DNA of 64,000 nucleotides from Parasponia andersonii (taxonomy: Eukaryota > Streptophyta > Magnoliopsida > Rosales > Cannabaceae), in contig JXTB01000061.1 in NCBI GenBank assembly GCA_002914805.1, forward strand, positions 654,227-718,226, in the 5' to 3' direction. Numbering within the stretch: position 1 is the first letter of the stretch; every line of letters begins with the position of its first letter. Made by a program: the position numbers and the translations under genes. The notes beneath the pieces are model-generated. The model was not told the DNA's origin. It searched no databases and was given only the letters and a program-made list of their open reading frames with translations. This document shows, one piece after another, positions 47,930 through 61,338 of the stretch.

Positions 47930-48837
47930 CCCATAAACCGTATACAAGGCCTCCACCAATTTGTTGTTACAAGTGTAATCAGTAGGGGCACATATTGAGT
48001 AATTTTCCCTAGAGGTGGTTTATCAATATACTTGAAGAAGCACCAGATGAAGATACCCCTGAATAGTTTATTCCAGATCTTCCTGAGGTAGAGTTGGTTG
48101 AATGTGACACTTATGAGCCCATTGTATGCATTATTCAGAAGCCAATGTTAGTACCACACCAGAACACCTAAAACCAAAAACAAAAGCTATTTTGAACTCA
48201 TTGTACCATTGTAGACAAAGTATGTGAGGTCATTGTTGATAGCAGTAGTAGTAAAAATATCATTTCTAAGGCCCTAGTTTGTGCTCTAGGATTTACTACT
48301 AAGAAATATCCACAACCATATAAGGTCGGATGGATAAAGAAAGGGTCTGAAATTCATGTTACTGAATATTGCCCCGTTAGTTTCTCTATTAGGAAGAGCT
48401 AAAAGGATGAACCCATGTATGATGTTCTCGAAATGGATGTGTGACACTTACTACTTGGACGACCACGTCAATATGATGTTCATGCAATCCATCATGGCTA
48501 AGAAAACACGTACAAATTCTTATGCGACATACGGACTATTAAGCTACTAATAATGAGTTCAGAGTAGCTAGTACATTACAAGGGTGAGACAACCAATTAT
48601 TCATAGGGAGTGGTCCCGAGTTCCAACATTATGCCAAGGATTCCCAAACTATCTTCATTATCGTACTAAAAGAGAGCCAACCTAACAATAGAATAGTGTC
48701 ACCAAGTGTAGCGCAATTACTCAATGAGTTTTCATCTAAGATGCCCACTAATCTACCAACTACATTACCTCCTATGAGAGACATTTAACATCGAATAAAC
48801 ATAATTCTGGGGCAACTCTACCAAATCTTGCTCATTA
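47930..48837 (+). pseudogene. chromovirus gag end, protease and pre-RT piece, left copy (fossil)
   Basis: The zinc-knuckle region CYKCNQ is near 47955. The protease region (KVCEVIVDSSSSKNIISKAL near 48220; a WMCDTYYLDDHV block near 48430) and the segment leading to RT (FQHYAKDSQTIF, PSVAQLLNEFSSKMP, LPPMRDIQHRIN) follow. This order and wording are typical of Ty3/gypsy chromoviruses. It stops at LAHY, where the CACTA-like end was inserted. It is broken. The same piece is mirrored at 61706-62610. Confidence 0.75.
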
Positions 48838-49193
48838 CACTACAACATTATAGTAATTTTCAAAAGATTTTAACGGCATTTAAAATCACTGTTAATGTAG
48901 TTGTCATTGAAAGTGACACCTTTAATAGTGATTACTGTTAAAACTTGACTAATAACGGTAGTTTCACTAGAACCACCATTATTGGCGAGAAGATCTTTAA
49001 TGGTTGTTCTTGTGGAGCTGTCGTTAAAAGTCTTTTCTAGGAAAATATTTTTTTCCTTCTCCAGGGTAATTTATACAACATCATAATATTAAACCTATTT
49101 AAAAACAATTTCAAATCAATTCAAAATAGACAAACCTAGATATAACTCTAATAAAGTACATATAATAGACATAATTAAAATCTAGTGCATATA
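48838..49193 (+). mobile_element. CACTA-like DNA transposon end, left copy
   Basis: It begins CACTACAACATTATAG and is followed by a subterminal region with repeated TAACGG/CTGTTAA-type motifs, as in plant CACTA (EnSpm) elements. It stands inside the chromovirus piece. About 355 bases are seen before an LTR takes over at 49194. No transposase is visible, and the other end of the element is not in the window except as the mirrored copy. Confidence 0.6.
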
Positions 49194-52100
49194 TGTAATG
49201 ACCAGACTTTTTTTGACCATTAATTATTTACCTTCTTAGCTTAAAAAAAAATTTAGATGCTGAAAATTCATGATAATTTTTTTTTATGCTTTTATTTCTT
49301 TTTAAGAGATTTATATTCATAACTAACAATTTACTTAAATTTTAAAAACAAGTAAATGCTTCTCAGTGGTTAAGTACTTTTTATTTAAATTTGATTATAA
49401 ACTTTTTATTAAGGTGATTTAAATAATGTGCAACCATAAAGGGCTCATAAGTAAGGAGGGGGTCACGTACGGACCACTTAAGTACCAAGCTCTCCTTAGA
49501 CAGTTTAGGTCTTTTTGATAGAACTCCTTATGTTTTGCATTTATTTAAATCAAAATATTTTCTCTTTTAGATCTAAAAAAAAAACATTTGTTTAACTTCT
49601 ATTAAATCGAAATACATTTTCAAGTTTAATTTGATTAAATCATGCATTATGAAATAAAATGCCAAGTTATAAGTATATTTTCAAACAACATCAAGCTTAC
49701 ATAATTGAAATCATTTATCTTATAATAAGAACATATGCGGAAGTAATTTTAATGGCAGTATTTCATTGCCCGTGCCTCGCATCATCCCCGCCTCAATTCC
49801 AGCTAACCCATCAATCAAATCAGAGGTTTCTTTCCTTTGGTACCTATAGCATGGATACTCATAAAATNNNNNNNNNNNNNNNNNNNNNNNNNNNNNNNNN
49901 NNNNNNNNNNNNNNNNNNNNNNNNNNNNNNNNNNNNNNNNNNNNNNNNNNNNNNNNNNNNNNNNNNNNNNNNNNNNNNNNNNNNNNNNNNNNNNNNNNNN
50001 NNNNNNNNNNNNNNNNNNNNNNNNNNNNNNNNNNNNNNNNNNNNNNNNNNNNNNNNNNNNNNNNNNNNNNNNNNNNNNNNNNNNNNNNNNNNNNNNNNNN
50101 NNNNNNNNNNNNNNNNNNNNNNNNNNNNNNNNNNNNNNNNNNNNNNNNNNNNNNNNNNNNNNNNNNNNNNNNNNNNNNNNNNNNNNNNNNNNNNNNNNNN
50201 NNNNNNNNNNNNNNNNNNNNNNNNNNNNNNNNNNNNNNNNNNNNNNNNNNNNNNNNNNNNNNNNNNNNNNNNNNNNNNNNNNNNNNNNNNNNNNNNNNNN
50301 NNNNNNNNNNNNNNNNNNNNNNNNNNNNNNNNNNNNNNNNNNNNNNNNNNNNNNNNNNNNNNNNNNNNNNNNNNNNATATTAATTGGTATTGATCGTGTC
50401 TTTTAGGCCTATCATTAACTTAGGCAAAATACAATTAGAGGCATACATTACTTATTTCCTATAATTGATTTCATGTCTTAAATTTAAGTATCCTATCTTA
50501 TCCCAATTAGAGATCTAAAATAATTTTTTTAATACCGAATTTTCAACCCAATATTTCAAGTTTTATAATTTACATTTTTACCTAAAATCTTAAGATTTCT
50601 AACATTTATGCCCTCTAATAGTAAATATTGAGTTATATCTTTTTTTTTTGTTAAAGATTCTTCCTTTATTTACTTTTACACTTTAAAATAGTCTTAAAAT
50701 TGTCTAAAATAAATTTTTCACATATTTGACCCATATTTTGTCAAAATTACCCTTTTGACCCAAATACTCAAAATTTTTGCATTTTAGTCCTTCCAACTTT
50801 TGAGCAAACATTTAAAATTTTTGGAGAGCATTTCTAATGGGAAAAAATCTATTCTTAAGGATCTAAGTCTAAATCATTATGCTTGGTTTATTTTTATGCA
50901 TATTTTATTTTAGGGTCTTACACTTAAAAATCTTCCACTTTTTTGTGTTGAGACTTTTAGATTTTACTATTATTATTATTATTATTTAGCATTTATTATT
51001 ATGAAGTATTCATATTTAGAGGCTTAAGAAATCAACAAAATAAGTCTGAATCTAATATAAATTATATAACATCTAAAGTAGATCAAATATGTTATTACCT
51101 ATTTATTCTTTTATATAATCTATTTAAACACATAACAAGCAAGGTGAGGGAAAAAATAGCTTCTAAGTTTGGATCTTCTTTCTTACGTCTCCACTACAAA
51201 ATTAAGTGCTCTCTTCTCTTGATTATAATTCTAAATTTCTAGAGTCGATGGGTAAAATATTGTATCTCTTGTGGATTTGGAAGAATGTGAGGTAGAAAGA
51301 GTTTTTTTTTTTTTTTTTTAGAAAGGATAATTGGAAATATGAAGATAGTTTTGGCTAAGTAATTGAAAGATTATAGTTTTGGCTAAGTAATTGAAAGATT
51401 AAGCATGGATTTAAATTGCCAAATGAATGATCTATTTATAGGCCATCAATGGAAGGTATCCAATAATACATACTTTCACATTCCATTAAATAATCTAAGT
51501 ATCATTATTATTAATTTGTCAATATATCTTCTTTTCCTACTCTATTAACTTATTTTTTACTTTATTTTATTTTATTTTTTTACTCATCCACTACTTTTGT
51601 CTCTAATCTTTCTTCTTTTTCAATTATTTGGAATCTAATACAACTAACTCCCAAAGAAAGTCTCCACTATATTAATTGTTTTAATACCTTTTGAATTATT
51701 TTGAAAACAAAAGTTACTAATTAGTTTTGTCTATGTCTTCCATATTGAATTATGGCCACTAATTTCTAAATAACATTTCCATTATAATTTTCCTTTTTTC
51801 CTATCTTTTGTCCCATTAACTTTATCTATTTCCTTTTCTATTCCACTCATTTAAAGTTATTACCTTCCTAAAGTAAAACTTTACTACTCTTCATCTTTTT
51901 CTATAACTTATTTTCCACCCTTAGATTGATTTGTCTGCTTAATTCTTTGTACACTTAAATCCTAGCTATTCAAATTATGGCATGGTACTATTTTGATACA
52001 ACCATTAACTTTAGGTTATAAAATGTAACAATTTTAATGTGACATAAACATGTCACATTTTAATTAGGTTATATTGATGTACATAATATAATTATTGTAA

Positions 52101-52307
52101 AATCAATTTATTATTAAGGAAAACTAACTTAAAATTTCTAAGTTAAAACAAGGATTAACTACAGTTTTCTCACGTAATAAAATTTAATATTAAAATAATA
52201 CTACACATATAATTTCAAGTATTTGCGAATGCAAACTCATTAAAATTCGACACTAAGTTTATAATAATTCTACTAATATTGCAAGTCTAAGGATTCCTAG
52301 GGGGTGA
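49194..52307 (-). repeat. LTR of element F, left copy, inverted
   Basis: On the + strand it runs from TGTAATGACC to CTAGGGGGTGA and is the reverse complement of the 3' LTR at 58182-61338. It directly abuts the primer site of the element (52309), a place where a 5' LTR should stand in direct, not inverted, orientation. It contains the N gap. Confidence 0.82.
49868..50376. other. assembly gap (509 Ns)
   Basis: A run of N. Open frames called across it are meaningless. Confidence 0.99.
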
Positions 52308-52308
52308 G

Positions 52309-52321
52309 TTGGTATTAGAGC
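52309..52321 (+). other. primer binding site of element F
   Basis: TTGGTATTAGAGC, close to the tRNA-iMet complement TGGTATCAGAGC, is two bases from the inverted left LTR. Confidence 0.75.
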
Positions 52322-52435
52322 AGGTATCCTGCCATCCTACCTCGCATCCCTCTGCAACATTTCAGACAACTCAAGTAAGTAGAATTTTGCTTAGTATATT
52401 ATTTAACCTTAAGAACATATTATGTAATAGTAATG

Positions 52436-53295
52436 GATGCCCTGATAATCGATATTCCGATGGACCGAGAGATTGCTCAACCTTAACTTTTTGGAGCCAC
52501 AGCAGTGGCTGCCTTTAGAGCAGGACGATCACCATATTACCTGGGAGAATCTACACCCGAAACATTCAGGAATTGGCTTTATGAAACGGAACAAATTTTG
52601 CAAGCATGTCATATCCAAGAGTACGAATGGACCACTCTTACGGTCATGTGACTACAAAATAATGCTCAAGCATGGTGGCGAACATCAGGACATATTGTAG
52701 ACAACATGAGTTGGGAAACGTTCTGCAGATTAATTATAGTACGCTTCTCACAAATAGAATACCATAACAATCCAATAGAGATTTCGACAACAGAGACACA
52801 ATTATAAGAACGAGCTTTCGACTTTGTGAGAAATAGATGGGAATCCCGGCCAGGCGAATCTATGGAAGAATATAACATCCGGTTTTTTGAGGAAGTTGTT
52901 CACTTATTCCCTCCGAGATGGCCTAATAGTATTCTACTTATGACCTATTGGAATGGAGTCCCAAGTCATACCTGAAGACGCATGTAGAACCCACTTATTA
53001 ATATGAATCTTGAACACATTAGTTCAGAGGCAATTCATACAGAAGAGGAATATCAAAGGGAAATGGAAAAAAGTAAGGCTGAAGGATCATCTCACGGGAA
53101 TACTACAAGAACACCTTCCCAACAAGGAGACCTAGAAGAAGAGCAAAGAAGGGTATGACCACAAATAGATATAGAGAGAACCATGCCCATCGGACAAGGA
53201 TGCACTAATGACAATGATGAAGACTCTGAAAAGGACCCAGAAGAGGATCCGGAAGAAAACCCTAGCAAACCTTCAAACACTAATAGGAGAGATTA
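52436..53295 (+). pseudogene. additional gag-like region of element F (fossil)
   Basis: It contains PETFRNWLYETEQILQACHI, NNAQAWWRTSGHIV and MSWETFCRLIIVRFSQ, the layout of a retrotrans_gag domain (W-E--F---QAWWR---W--F---F). An acidic tail follows (DEDSEKDPEEDPEENP). It precedes the second, clearly different gag at 53469. Two gag-like regions in a row are not standard for this family. It is a fossil. Confidence 0.6.
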
Positions 53296-53468
53296 AGTAT
53301 AAGAGTAGACTAGAAATGTTTGTATGTTCTTATCTTGTACTTTAATTAATGAAATAATATAATTATGAAACAATGTATGTCTTATTACTTAATTTATCCT
53401 TTTTTCTCATAATTGAAGTTGAGATAACTAATAATACCCTGAACTAATAGGAGTCAACTAAAAAAAAA

Positions 53469-54600
53469 ATGTCAAGAGGAAGAGGAAGACCACAAGCCAG
53501 TCCAATAAATGCACCTGAAGCACCTGACCTTAGGAATCTTGTAGCTAACTTGCAACAACGACTCCAAGCTCAAGAAGAGGAGATGAGGAACCTTCGAGAG
53601 CAACTAAGGCAACAACTCCAAGAGAATGTTAAACCTCAAATAGACAATGAAGAACCTCTACCTCAACAGGAAGAACCAATACTACAGCCAAAACCGATAA
53701 TGCCTGATCCACGTGTGGAGCACCAAGAACCATTTTATGAATGCTTCAGAAAGATGCGTCTTGCTGAATTTGAAGGATCGACGGATCCTTTGGTGGCCGA
53801 AGAATGGTTGTCGTCAATCCAAACTATACTAGATTTTATGAACCTTAATGACCATGAAAAGGTGTTATGTGTGTCTTATGTCCTGAAGAAAGATGCACGA
53901 TATTGGTGGAAGACAGTCAAAATGAGAAGAAATGTCAGAGAAATATCATGGAATGACTTCATCCATGAATTCAACCAAAAATACTATAATCTTATGATGA
54001 TGCGGGCCCAGTAAAATGAATTCATTAACATCAAACAAGAGAATATAGCAGTCACCGAGGCTGTACGAAAGTCCGACCAACTTGCAAGACTGTATCCTTA
54101 TTTGGTACCCACTGAAGAGGAATGAGTAAGGAGGATGCTCGAAATGTTTCGCCCTAAATTAGCAGTTGTCATTGATAGTGGCGACAGTCCACCAACTATA
54201 GTTGCAGAATGTGTTGGAAGGACATTTAGAGCAGAATATCGTCTTGCCCAAGCCAAGGAAGAACGAAAAAAATATTTCGAATCAAAGAAGAACCAACATA
54301 AGCAAGCTAAACTGAATCAAGATAGCAACCAAAGAGGATTTGGGACCCAATCCGGCCATAACAAGATCCAAAATAGCAACAATAAAAACTGTAATAATTA
54401 TAGTGGAAAGAAGAGAATGAATAACTTTGGTGGCCAAAGAAACCAAAAAGGAGAACCTCAACAGCAAAAGAAGGCCAAGGTAGAATTTCCACTATATCCT
54501 AATTGTGGAAAGAAACACCCTGGAGAATGTCACCTTGTCTCAAACACCTATTACCTCTGTGGCAATAAGGATCATTATGCTAAGAACTGCTACAGTAAAT
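53469..54600 (+). pseudogene. element F gag (fossil)
   Basis: It starts MSRGRGRPQASPINAPE and has a Gln-rich coiled coil (NLQQRLQAQEEEMRNLREQL). The retrotrans_gag domain follows (KMRLAEFEGSTDPLVAEEWL, KDARYWWKTV, FIHEFNQKYYN). A basic Asn/Gln-rich stretch leads to a zinc knuckle at about 54529-54594 (YLCGNKDHYAKNC). This is the typical chromovirus gag. The copy is broken. Confidence 0.82.
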
Positions 54601-54689
54601 AGAATCAAGCTAACCTACCAACCACGTCTAAGCCACAAAGACCTCAAATTCACAATATACAGATCAAACATGAAGGACCCCAGATTGGT

Positions 54690-57600
54690 CAAGGAAGATT
54701 GAAGACATCTCCAGAAACCACTGCCCAAGTCTACGCCTTTACGAGGGAGAATGCAGATGTGGGAACCTCTAATATGGTCACAAGTCAGCTGTCTGTTGCC
54801 ACTCAAAATGCATATATCTTGTTTGATTCTGGTGCTATGCATTGTGTTGTGTCACATGTGTTTGCCAAAAGAATGGCTCAGAATAGTGATAGACTGACTA
54901 TAAATTTAAATGTAGCTCTACCTTCAGGTGAAACTTTGACAACGAATTATTGGATAAGATAAGTTCTAATAATTATAGCTACTAGAGAGCTATATGCTGA
55001 CCTAGTCATCCTAGGAATGATTGATTATGATGTCATTCTAGGAATAGACTTTTTAGGAAGGTATAATGCTAACATTAAATGTCGAAGCCGAAAGATCAAG
55101 TTCTAACCTCTAGGAGAAGAAAAGTTCACTTATAATGGAGATACTAAGAAGCAACCTCAAGTGATGATCTCAGCAATACAAGCAAGGAGAATGTTAAGTA
55201 ATGGGTGTCTAGGATATCTGGCTAATATTCTAGATAAGAGTAATGAAGAAAAGAAGAGGCCAGAAGATGTAATCATCGTCAAGGAGTACATTGATGTGTT
55301 TCCCGATGATCTACCAGGACTACCGCCGGAGCGAGAAATTTCCTTTGAGATCGAATTACTGCCTGGTACTGCCCCTATTTCCAAAGCACCTTATAGGATG
55401 GCACCTGCTGAGCTTAAAGAGCTACAAACTCAGCTACAAGAGTTGTTAGACAAGGGTTTCATCCTACCGATTCACTCACCATGAGGTGCACCTGTGCTAT
55501 TTATGAAGAAGAAAGATGGAACATTCAGAATGTGCATTGACTATAGAGAATTGAAAAAGGTGACTATAAAGAATAAATATCTCTTGCCAAGGATAGAGGA
55601 CTTGTTCGATCAATTAAAAGGAGCTACAGTTTTCTCAAAGATCAATTTGTGATCAGGCTATCATTAACTGAGAATTAAAGAGATTGATATTCAGAAGTCT
55701 GCATTTCAAACGCGATATGGGCATTATGAGTTCTTAGTGATGCTTTTAGGCTAACCAATGCTCCTGCGGCATTTATGGACCTGATAAATAGAGTATTCAA
55801 GGAATACTTGGACAAATTTTTCATAGTCTTTATCGATGATATCTTGATTTACTAAAGGTCTCAAGAGAAACAGAACAATACCTCAAACTCGTATTGCAGA
55901 AGTTAAGGGAACACCGCCTCTATGCCAATTTCTCTAAGTGTGAATCCTGGCTAGCCCGAGTCTATTTCTTAGGGCATGTGGTTGCAAAGGAAGGAGTTGT
56001 CATAGATCCTTCCAAGATAGAGGCAGTGAACAATTGGCTAGCATCCAAAATCCTGACTGAAGTGAAGAGTTTTTTGGGATTAGTTGGCTATTACCGAAGA
56101 TTTGTAGAAGGATTTTCAAAGTTCACTGCTTCCCTCATGGCCCTTATAAAAAAAAGGAAAGAAATACGAATGGACAGAGAAGTGTGAAGAAAGCTTCTAA
56201 GAGTTGAAGAATAGGCTTACCAGCGCACCTATACTTACAATCTCATCCAACGAAGGATAGTTCAATATTTATAGTGATGCATCGAAGCTGGGACTAGGAG
56301 CAGTACCAATGCAAAATGGAAAAGTCATAGCATATGGTTCTCAACAATTAAAAAAGCACGAGAAAAACTATCCAACTCATGATCTAGAACTTGCTGCTGT
56401 AGTATTCGCTCTCAAACTTTGGCGACACTACTTATACGTGGCTCAATGTCGAATCTACACCGATCATAAAAGCATGAAGTACATATTCACTCAGAAAGAG
56501 TGGAACATGAGGCAACGTAGATAGCTTGAGTTAGTGAAGGATTATGATTGCAAAATCTTGTACAACCCGGGTAAGACAAATAGGGTTGCAGATACACTAA
56601 GCAAAAAAACAACTTCAACTCTAATGTCAATAAAAGCTTTACCTAAGCCCTTACAAGAGGACATAAATAATGTCAGTTTAGAGTTAATAATAGGTAAATT
56701 ATCTATATTAACTCTTAAACCAAACATTTCGAGAATATGAAGGAAACCCAAGAGCTCGATCTTGTCTTAGCATGAATTAAAGAAGATATTGTAGAAGGAA
56801 AACTGACTAAGTTTAGTCTCTCTACTGACAGAATTATCAAACTAAATGGTAGATTATGCATACCTAATGATGCCAAAATAAAGAATCAGATCCTTTCTGA
56901 GACACATGAGACCCCTTATTCTGTCCATCCTGGTGCGACAAAGATATATAAGGATCTAAAGGAACACTTTTGGTGGAATGGAATGAAAATTGATGTTGCT
57001 AAGTACGTACAAAGGTGCTTGACATGTCAAAAAATCAAAGCTAAACACAAGTGGTCTGCTGGAGAATTACAACCAATTGAAATTCCATAGTGGAAATGGA
57101 AAAAAAATTGCTATAGATTTTTTGGTTGGATTACCAAGAATACCAGAAGGATATGATGCAATATGGGTGATTGTGGATCAACTAACTAAATTAGCACATT
57201 TTCTACCAATGAAAATCACTTACTCATTGGAAAAGTTAGCTGAATTATACGTGGCTGAGATAGTCAGACTATATGGAATACCACGAAATATCATTCTGAT
57301 CGCGACAGTCGATTTACCTCTACTTTTTGGAGAAAAGTCCAACAAGCCTTAGGTACAAAGATAAATTTTAGCATGGCTTTCCATTCTCAAACTGATGGGC
57401 AGTCAGAACGAACCATCCAAATTTGGTGGATATGCTTAGGGCATGCGTCATGGACTTTAAAGGTGCATAGAATAAAAAGCTTCCATTGATAGAGTTCTCC
57501 TACAATAACAACTATCAGGCCTCGATCAAGGCAGCAGCTTATGAAATACTTTATGGAAGAAGATATAGATCCCTAATCCATTGGTTTGAACCAGGAGAGA

Positions 57601-58146
57601 AATATTTAGAAACCACTGATTTCATAAAGGAAACCACTGAAGCTATACAAAAAATTAGGAAAATGATGAAAACTGCTCAGAGTAGACAAAAAAGCTACGC
57701 AGACAAGCAGAGAACTCCATTAGAATTCCAAGTAGGAGACACAGTTTTTCTCAAAATAGCACCAATAAAGGGAGTAATGTGATTTGGAAAGAGGAAAATT
57801 GAGTTTAAGATACATTGGACCATTAAAAATTTTAGAACGTATTGACAAATCAGGCTCTAAGTTGGCTTTACCACCTGAACTAGCATCAGTGCATAACGTG
57901 TTCCGCGTATCCATGCTGAAGAAATACATCTCAGACCTGTCACATGTATTGAAGCATGAATCTATTGAAGTTTACGAGGACTTGACATATGAGGAGAAAC
58001 GGGTGAAGATTTTGGCTCGTTAAGAAAAGACTCTTAGAAACAAGACCATACCTTTAGTTAAGGTATTTTGGCGAAACCATAAGATGGAAGAGGCTACTTG
58101 GGAACGAGAAGAAGAGATGAAGGAAAAGTACCCAGAATTATTCTAA
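54690..58146 (+). pseudogene. element F protease, RT, RNase H, integrase and chromodomain (fossil)
   Basis: The protease is at about 54760-55100 (LFDSGAMHCVVS near 54820). A pre-RT block is at about 55280-55480 (VFPDDLPGLPPEREISFEIE). RT is at about 55480-55900 ([12 protein letters not shown], catalytic FIDDI near 55830). The RT-RNase H link is at about 55890-56190 ([20 protein letters not shown]), RNase H at about 56260-56560 ([23 protein letters not shown]), the integrase zinc region at about 56900-57050 and the core at about 57100-57480 ([21 protein letters not shown]). A C-terminal part and chromodomain lie at about 57720-58146. The copy is broken. Confidence 0.87.
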
Positions 58147-58169
58147 TTTTCAAGGACGAAAAATTTATA

Positions 58170-58181
58170 AGAAGGGGAGAT
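58170..58181 (+). other. polypurine tract of element F
   Basis: GAAGGGGAGAT precedes TGTCACCCCC, the normal border of a 3' LTR. This shows that the right-hand LTR is the correctly oriented one. Confidence 0.8.
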
Positions 58182-61100
58182 TGTCACCCCCTAGGAATCC
58201 TTAGACTTGCAATATTAGTAGAATTATTATAAACTTAGTGTCGAATTTTAATAAGTTTGCATTTGCAGATACTTGAAATTCTGTGTGTAGTATTATTTTA
58301 ATGTTAAATTTTATTATGTAAGAAAACCATAGTTAATCCTTATTTTAACTTAGAAATTCTAAGTTAGTTTTCCTTAATAATAAATTGATTTTACAATAAT
58401 TATATTATGTACATCAATATAACCTAATTAAAAATGTGACATGTTTATGTCACATTAAAATTGTTACATTTTATAACCTAACGCTAATAGTTGTACCAAA
58501 ATAGTACCATGCCATAATTTGAATGGCTAGGATTTAAGTATACAAAGAATTAAGTAGACAAATCAATCTAAGGGTGGAAAATAAGTTATAGAAAAATATG
58601 AAGAGTAGTAAAGTTTTACCTTAGGAAGGTAATAACTTTAAATGAGTGGAATAGAAAAGGAAAGGGATAAAGTTAATGAGTAATTCAAAAGGTAAGAAAA
58701 AAGAAAAATCATAATGAAAATGTTCTTTGGAAATTAGTGGCCATAATTCAAAGTGGAAGACATAGACAAAACTAATTAGTAACTTTCGTCTCCAAAATAA
58801 TTCAAAAGATATAAAAAGATTAATATAGTAGAGACTTTCTTTGGGAGCTAGTGGTATTGGATTCCAAATAATTGAAAAAGAAGAAATATTAGAGATAAAA
58901 GTAGTGGATGAAAAATAAAATAAAATAAAAGATAAGATAATGGAGTAGGAAAAGAAGATATATTGACAAATTGATAATAATGATGCTTGGATTATTTAAT
59001 AGAATGTGAAAGCATGTATTATTGGATATCTTCCATGGATAGCCTATAAATAGATCATTCATTTGGCAATTCAAATCCATGCTTAACTTTTTAATTACTT
59101 AGCCAAAACTATCTTCGTATTTCTAATTATCATTTTTCAAAAAAAAAAACTCTTTCTACCTCACATTCTTCCAAATCCACAAGAGATACAATATTTTATC
59201 TATCGACTCTAGAAATTTAGAATTATAATTAAGAGAAGAGAGCACTTAATTTTGTGATGGAGAGGTAAAAAAGAAGATCCAAACTTAGAAGGTATTTTTT
59301 CCCTCACCTTGCTTGTTATGTGTTTAAATAGATTATATAAAGAATAAATAGGTAATAACATATTTGATCTACTTTAGATATTATATAATTTATATTACAT
59401 TCAGACTTATTTTGTTGATTTCTTAAGCCTCTAAATATGAATACTTCATAATAATAAATGCTAAATAATAATAATAATACTAAAATCAAAATGACTAAAC
59501 ACAAAAAAAATAGAATATTTTTAAGTCTAAGACCCTAAAATCAAATATGTATGAAAATGAATCAAGCTTAATGATTTAGACTTAGATCCTTAAGAACAAA
59601 GTTTTACCCATTAGAAATACTTTCCTAAAATTAAAAATGTTTGCTCAAAAGTTGGAAGGACTAAAATACAAAAATTTTGAGTATTTGAGTCAAAAGTGTA
59701 ATTTTGACAAAATATGGGTCAAATATGTGAAAAAGTTATTTTAGACAAATTTAAGACTATTTTAAAGTATAAAAGTAAATAAAGGAAGAATCTTTAACAA
59801 AAAAAAAATGAGATATAACTCAATATTTACCATTAGAGTATATAAATGGTAGAAATCTTAAGATTTTGGGCAAAAATATAAATTATAAAACTTGAAATAT
59901 TGGGTTAGAAATTCGGTATATAAAAAAATTATTTTAGATCTCTAATTGGGATAAGAAAAGATTTAATTAAATTTAAGACATAAAATCAATTATAGGAAAT
60001 AAGTAATGTATATAGCGTGACATTGTTTCTCAAATGTGAAGTTTTATGTTGGATCAAGATTGAGTCTTAAATGTTTTAGACCCACTAAGTAATTAGAAGT
60101 TAAANCCTATGTATAATATATGCTTATAAAGATACTTTTCCTATGCTATAAAAAAAATAATGTATGCTTACTTTATAATGTTATCATACTTTAACATACT
60201 TTAATAAAGGAAATACTATGATAGTTAAATATAAGTTTAGGTTCGTTGAAGCATACCCACTCATATTAAGAAAAGACTAAATAAAATAAAGAATTTAAAG
60301 GTGTCATACCAACCTCCACTAGGTGAGGATATCTGAGGGAAAATAAGACCGACCTCTCCTAAGCGAGGATTCCCGAGGAAAAGTATGTTAAGATTATGAC
60401 CGTAGGTGTTTTCAGTTGGGTCGCTTCCTTACTTCCCCATTCGGTAGTGCACACTCGGTACATACACTAGGGCCCATAAGAAAGATAAAAGACTTTGCAA
60501 TCAAGAATGAGATAAAATCATGATATAATATCTTATAATAAAGCGTAAAGTAATGATTTCATAAAACAGCATAACTGGACTTTCAAAAAAAAAACAGAGA
60601 GAATTATTTGTTCATAAGTAAAATATTTTGTAAGAATTTCATTGTACTTACTGAGCAAAAGCTCACATTTTATGAGTATCCATACTAAAGGTACCAAAGG
60701 AAAGAAACCTCTAATTTGATTGATGGGTTAACTGGAATTAAGGCGGAGATAATGCGAGACACAGGCAATGAAATACTGCCATTAAAATTACTTCCGCATA
60801 TGTTCTTATTATGAGACAAATGATTTCAATTATGTAGGCTTGATGTTGTTTGAAAACGCACTTATAACTTGGCATTTAATTTCATAATGCATGATTTAAT
60901 CAAATTGAACTTGAAAATGTATTTCGATTTAATAGAAGTTAAACAAATAGTTTTCTTAGATCTAAATGAGAAAATATTTTGATTTAAATAAATGCAAAAT
61001 ATAAGGGATTCTGTCAAAAAGACCTAAACTGTCTAAGGGGAGCTTGGGACTTAAGTGGTCCGTATGAGAATTCCCTCCTCACCTGGGAGCCCTTTATGGT

Positions 61101-61338
61101 TGCGCATTATTTAAATCACCTTAATAAAAAATTTATAATCAAATTTAAATAAAGGGTACTTAACCATTGGGAAGCATTTACTTGTTTTCAAAATTTAAAT
61201 AAATTGTTCGTTATGAATATAAATCTCTTAAAAAGAAATAAAGCATAAAAGAAAATTGTCATGAGTTTTCAGCATCTAAATTTTTTTTTAAGTTAAGAAT
61301 ATAAGTAGTTAATGGTCAAAAAAAGTCTGGTCGTTACA
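58182..61338 (+). repeat. 3' LTR of element F (right copy, normal orientation)
   Basis: About 3.16 kb from TGTCACCCCCTAGG to GGTCGTTACA. Near 60645-60700 it has the TACTTACTGAGCAAAAGCTC phrase common in LTRs of this group. At about 60305-60375 there are two related units ending in GAGGATNNCNGAGG. Confidence 0.85.

Larger units (their letters stand above)
47916..52307. repeat. left arm of the 14.7 kb inverted repeat
   Basis: Reverse-complementary to 58182-62618. From outside inward it holds a chromovirus gag/protease/pre-RT piece (+), a CACTA-like end, and an LTR in reverse orientation. In a ~180-base segment next to the centre the arms differ at about 12 places, nearly all transitions. The arm includes a 509-base N gap whose counterpart in the right arm is about 60006-60660. 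Confidence 0.88.
52308..58181 (+). mobile_element. element F: chromodomain Ty3/gypsy (Tekay/Del-like) interior
   Basis: A primer site (TTGGTATTAGAGC at 52309), an extra gag-like region, gag, protease, RT, RNase H, integrase with chromodomain and a polypurine tract stand in normal order on +. The LTRs on the two sides are inverted relative to each other. The chromodomain (VKVFWRNHKMEEATWERE) places it among chromoviruses, and the wording is nearest to Tekay/Del. It is broken, with more than ten breaks. Confidence 0.85.

Noticed and set aside
49659-50406. Long open frames spanning 49659-50406
   Set aside because: They run through the 509-base N gap and have no sequence content there. The readable ends are LTR sequence.
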